Shown here piece after piece: positions 59,815 to 64,000 of a stretch of 64,000 bases of DNA. The DNA is taken from the NCBI GenBank assembly GCA_001600875.1, contig BCLD01000025.1, forward strand, positions 1-64,000, in the 5' to 3' direction. Numbering within the stretch: position 1 is the first letter of the stretch; each line of letters begins with the position of its first letter. The position numbers were made by a program, and so were the translations under genes. Source of the DNA: Solicoccozyma terricola (Eukaryota; Basidiomycota; Tremellomycetes; Filobasidiales; Piskurozymaceae). The notes below the pieces were generated by a model that saw only the letters and a program-made list of their open reading frames with translations, made no database searches and had not been told where the DNA came from.

Positions 59815-62800
59815 ATGGTCGATGTGATAGCTGAGGGGGACAGAAGCGATACTGTATTTTCCGGTGGGTGACCACCGGTTGGTACGCATCCTGGCCGACT
59901 GCTGATCCTTGCCTCGAATACGTCCCTAAACCAGTAACATGCGCCATGATATGCCTGTCAACAACTTTCGTCATCTTTAGGCTCATCAGCAAGCTCTGGC
60001 TCACCTGGAAGCCGACTTGGGATGACCTTGTTGTCTGCATTGCGTGGGCATTCGCGGCAGGTCTGTCTGCCACGATCATGTTTGCCACCACGGTGGGACT
60101 CGGAACCTTGGACAAGGACATCTCGAGTAACGATCAGAAACCCCTGTGGGTGCATGGTGTGTAACCAAATTTACCCTGAAAGATGTACTGAAACCCTGGC
60201 ATAACGGTTGAGACAGAAAGTCTGCAGAATACGCATTTACTGTCCTCTACAATCCTGCTCTAATGCTGGTCAAGGTGTCGATCCTCATGCTGTACCACAG
60301 GATGGCTCGAGGTCGCCCTTTCTTCCGCTATGCGACCTTGATTTTGGGAGCGATTGTCCTCCTCAATGGTACGGTCCTCACGCTACTCAACATTTTCCAG
60401 TGCAGGCCGGTAGCGGCGGCCTTCAACAACCAGGACTTCAACCAAGCACACTGCATTGACATCATATCCCTGTTTCTCTGCTCTTCCCCCATCACGGTCA
60501 TTACCGACATCGCAATCCTGATCATTCCCCTTCCGATGGTCACGTCGATGCGTCTGGAGATGCGACAAAAAGTCGGCCTCATTGCCACCTTCATCACCGG
60601 CCTGTTCGTCACCATCGTCGACGTGATACGTATCGCCTACTTGCAGGAGGCTCTCATCCAAGTGCAGAACCCGAATGCTGCCGCATCCTCTGGTGGAGTG
60701 GGACATGTGACAGGCTCTATTCCGGACTTTGCATGGCATGCCAGCTACTCCCTGATGTGGTCCGCCGTCGAGGTAAATGTCGGTCTCACCTGTGCATGTG
60801 CTCTCGTCATCAAGCCTCTGCTGGTCAGAATCATCCCATGGGGCTCTCACAAACCGGCAGGGTCGACGTCGTTCTCACCAGGGGGTAGCATGATCAGGAG
60901 TTCGATGTCGCGTGCTCCACCGGATCACGGTGCTTTGGAGGAAACGGCTGTGTTCCCTGCTCATCTGGGCGAGCAGTATCCACCCGATGACGATGCTTTG
61001 GAGGAAGCGGCTGTGTTCCCTGGCCATCTGGGTGCACAGTGTCCACCAGAAATCGACCGGGATGTCAGAATTGATGATACCTTCCCTACGCCGCTATCAA
61101 GTACGTTTCCGAACGGATTGGACGCAATCCACGAGGAAGTTCAGCGGCTACCGTCAGATGTCCCTACCGTGGGTAACTGGCAACATACCGGGGAACACCG
61201 CAGAACCTCCGCCACGAGGTCGTTACTCCATCGGCTCGGGAGGGAGGGCTCAGCGGCACAGTCATCGTCCCCACCGGAGCCTACCACATTTATGGACTTT
61301 GTCAACCTCGGCGATCGAAAACCTCTCACGCGATTGACAGCAAAGGAGGCTTGGTGGCCTGTCGCATTCGGTGAGCTCAGCTACCAGGCCGGTTTTTCCT
61401 TCGGCTCTCTGACAGAACGAACGATCAGTTTCCTTGTTCTTCTGGACCTGGGGATTCGCATATAGTTCGTATTGCTCCTAAGGTGTCAAGGTAGATCGTC
61501 GCTGACTCTCAGTGCTGGGATAAACAGGTCTCCTCGAAGCCATCGCCACTAGTTTACAACAGCTTAGTCACTACTCGTCGCTTGAGCTAGCCCTCCTCCA
61601 GAGTGCGTATTGGGTCGGGTACCTGCTCGGGCCCTTGCTTGCGGGTTACTGGATTCTTATTCGGAAGGGCTTCAAAACGACGTTCATGACTGGCCTAGCG
61701 ATCTTTGCTGTGGCAAGCCTTACCTTCTGGCCGTCTTCTTCGCTCCTGAGCTTCCCAGGCTTTGTCGTATCAAATATACTCCTTGGGAGCGGTCTCTCCG
61801 TATTGGCGATTGCCGCCAACCTCTTCACAGCTCTGTCTGGCCCCGAACATCTAATGGAATCGAGACTCAACTTTGTGCAGGGTATTCAGGGGGTCGGATT
61901 GGCGATCTCCCCGGTGCTCGTGGAAAAGGTGTTCTTCAAACAAGTCACAAGGGCAGGTCTTTACAACTCGCAGTGGGCATATCTAGCAATCTCTTTATGG
62001 GCCTCCTTTCTTGGTGTAGTCCTCTACTATCTCCCCCTGGGCGAGGCGAGTGACGACGACATCGAGGTGATGTTCGAGGACCATATGTCTCGGAAAGGTC
62101 TGGAGGGTAAAAAGACCGTATGGGGAATTCAGATTGCATGGTTCCTCTTTGCCGTTGCCATCTTCGAGATGCTTCTTTACCTCGGTGCTCAGCAGATGGT
62201 GTATTACAACTGGGGTGTATTGGTGCAATACATTGATTATGCGTGAGTCGGAAGTTTCCTACACATCTTAGTTTCAACACGCCTCACGCCATCTCGGGTT
62301 GCAGAGCGGCTCCTATCAGCGCCTCGGACTACCTCACCATCGCACTTGCTCTACTCGCCACTGGCCGCTTCTTAGGCTCGGGAGTCTGCTACGTCGGAGT
62401 ACCTGGCCGCCTGGTTCTTGTGATCTGCGTCGCAGGGTGCTTGATCACGTCGACCCTGGCGCTGTCCCTGCCCGTACCATCCTCCGGGAACGCCCCGCTC
62501 GCATTTCTCCTTCTGAGCCTCTTCTTCGAGGGACCGATATTCCCCACGCTGCTCTCGATCACGCTCCGTGGGGCAGGACGAAGGACGAAGCTGGTCTCGA
62601 CATGTCTGACCGTGATGCTGCGGGGCGGAATTGTCTGGCCTCTAATCGCATGGGCAACTCTGCAAGGACACAGCGGCGATGGTCGGTATTCACTACGAGT
62701 GACCGTGGCGTTGTTTGCGGCACTCCTGGTGTGCCTGATACTGTTCAACCTGCATCCCACACTCCGGCGATGGGCAGATCCGGCTAAACAGCTCAAGGGC

Positions 62801-62899
62801 CAGCGAGATCTGGACAGTAGGCCGGTAGCACCGTCCAATCTACCAGAATCGCCGTTTGCGAGGACAGAGAAGGGACCCAGTCCACATTGTCCTTCGTAG
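59815..62899 (+). CDS. Pth11-like rhodopsin domain fused to fucose-permease-like MFS transporter
   Basis: Six exons (59815-59863, 59935-60156, 60213-61370, 61429-61464, 61528-62242, 62305-62899) with GT-AG borders sum to exactly 925 codons, 924 residues. The N-terminal part is a fungal rhodopsin-like seven-helix domain of the Pth11 group (FRLISKLWLTWKPTWDDLVV; VLYNPALMLVKVSILMLYHR; CSSPITVITDIAILIIPLPM). A cytosolic linker of roughly 200 residues follows, with a 21-residue tandem duplication (ALEETAVFPAHLGEQ / ALEEAAVFPGHLGAQ). Then comes an MFS transporter like fungal FucP-type permeases (KEAWWPVAFVSLFFWTWGFA; SAYWVGYLLGPLLAGYWILI; GSGLSVLAIAANLFTALSGP; ASDYLTIALALLATGRFLGS). The 36-nt exon 4 bridges to the transporter and restores its conserved FFxWGFxY block. 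The start at 59815 is the least certain part. Two genes are possible if exon 4 is not used. Confidence 0.75.
60920..61045 (+). repeat. 63-bp tandem duplication in the fusion linker
   Basis: Two in-frame units, 60920-60982 and 60983-61045, encode near-identical 21-residue segments rich in acidic residues and Pro. Confidence 0.9.
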
Positions 62900-63562
62900 T
62901 ACATCGCGGACCCGTTCCAAAGAAGACTGCAGCTTCTTGCGGATCAAGACAGTAAGGGGAAGCCAACTAGGTGAGCAGTGTAGCCATTCTATCATCGCTT
63001 CCATTCATCATGCTACAGCCACGCCGATGACGTCCCGCCAGTGTCTCGAAACACACCCCTCACCGCGGGACCCGAGCGATCACCTCGATCTTAGAAGGTT
63101 GTTGATACGTTTAGCGGGAGTAACATCTGCCGATGTAGACACTTAAGCAGTCGATAGACTGTAACATAATAGAACGGTAAGATCAATCTTTCCGGTAGTG
63201 ACGAACACGGTGCTGCTCTGTATGGCAGTCTATTATCGCATCTGTAAGCTCGTTGTAAATATTGTTTTTAATCCAGCGGTTCCGATTCAGTGCATCAGGC
63301 GGTATATCTTGCCTGGTCCTACCATGGCACCAGTTAGCAGTGCATTTGTGCTCGCAGAGCTTCTTGGGACTGCCGTGGTAGTTTGGTAGTAGCTCGTAGA
63401 ACGTAGGAACTGCCTGCATGGTGGTCATTGAAGTTGGTAATTTTTTATTCGATCCGGCCTCGTTGGCTTCTTCAGGCAATCTTTGATACCTATGATCCTT
63501 GCTTCCCCACCACAAACGGAGATTCCAACGGAATCGTTTGTCCCTTTCTTCCCTTATTTCAG
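62900..63562. other. Intergenic, no supported gene
   Basis: 3' flank of the fusion gene. A minus-strand frame (63575-63183) shows no motif. Confidence 0.35.
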
Positions 63563-63999
63563 ATGACCTCTGCACCTACTTTCATCAAGGTGTTGAAGGA
63601 TTACCCAATGTTCGATTCGGTTGGAGATAGGCAGTTGGGAACCCAAGTGTTTCGATCTCATCTGTTCTTGCTTGCCATGTCACATTCCCTTTCATTGCGA
63701 ATCGTCCCCTTGCTGAAGTAATTATCGTGCCCAAGTTGTTCCTTTGTGAACATGATTGCAATAACGATATCGAAAACTTCAGAGTCACATGGAGTGCCAA
63801 ATTTCCCCTAGGAGAAAAGTTTCCAGGTGGTGATAATCCCCGGCGGACCCCACAGTTTTTGGAGCTCTTTTATCACCCAAGGGCTCCAAATATCCCGGGG
63901 TCCACAGCATTTCATGTGCTTACCAAGAGTAGTCAGGAGTTGCTGGTTGCCGCGGTGGGCCATCCAATCGCGTCAAAGACTGCTAGCGGGTCGAGGTAG
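63563..63999 (+). CDS. Hypothetical protein, possible two-exon gene
   Basis: An ATG at 63563 (MTSAPTFIKVLKDYPMFDSV) directly follows a ttcag. A second open stretch follows an acceptor-like aaacttcag at about 63781 and reads PLGEKFPGGDNPRRTPQFLE, then FHVLTKSSQELLVAAVGHPI, closing with a stop at 63997-63999. How the two parts join was not settled. No signal peptide, membrane helix or known motif. Confidence 0.3.
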
Positions 64000-64000
64000 T

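Noticed and set aside
61371..61465. Stop of a stand-alone rhodopsin-like gene at 61463-61465
   Set aside because: Reading through gives a tail without family character, whereas splicing at 61371/61428 and 61465/61527 rebuilds the conserved first helix of the transporter in frame.

Overview
This window is the left end of a fungal chromosome. It opens with 95 bp of CCCTAA telomere repeat and continues into gene-rich, repeat-bearing subtelomeric DNA. Genes carry many short GT-AG introns (about 45-80 nt) with pyrimidine-rich acceptors. Zn2Cys6 regulators, FET3-type ferroxidase, GH43 enzymes and Pth11-like rhodopsins are present. This fits a basidiomycete yeast or mould, perhaps Tremellomycetes; the class is inference and the species is not identified.

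0-15.3 kb: a flavin monooxygenase gene whose stop codon lies 17 bp from the telomere, a thinly coding stretch with interstitial telomere-like DNA and a 44-base C run, then a long relic of an ABCC (MRP/YOR1-type) transporter. The relic has lost its first nucleotide-binding domain at a junction carrying two TTAGGG units, and has a stop codon and frame breaks besides. A ferric-reductase scrap follows. 15.3-20.1 kb: degenerate tandem repeats, an intact thimet-oligopeptidase-like gene, and a 1.2 kb repeat of the form A-B-A'-B', primes marking reverse complements.

20.7-35.1 kb: a four-helix membrane protein, then what looks like a carbohydrate-use block: Zn2Cys6 regulator, alpha-glucoside-type sugar transporter, divergent intracellular GH43 glycosidase, and a lactose-permease-like transporter. 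36.4-44.7 kb: short-chain dehydrogenase, lipoxygenase and medium-chain reductase, which could act together on oxidised lipids (inference). 45.5-51.7 kb: a small protein, a FET3-like ferroxidase and a secreted Cys-rich protein, bracketed by two copies of a roughly 200 bp dispersed repeat.

54.7-64 kb: a GPI-anchored Cys-rich surface protein, a LicD/MNN4-type phosphotransferase, and a 924-residue single-frame model joining a Pth11-like rhodopsin domain to an L-fucose-permease-like MFS transporter. That fusion and the telomere-patched ABC relic are the two most striking items. Exon models were made by eye. Those for the oligopeptidase, lipoxygenase, GH43, four-helix protein and rhodopsin-MFS fusion sum to whole codons; other exon borders are approximate.
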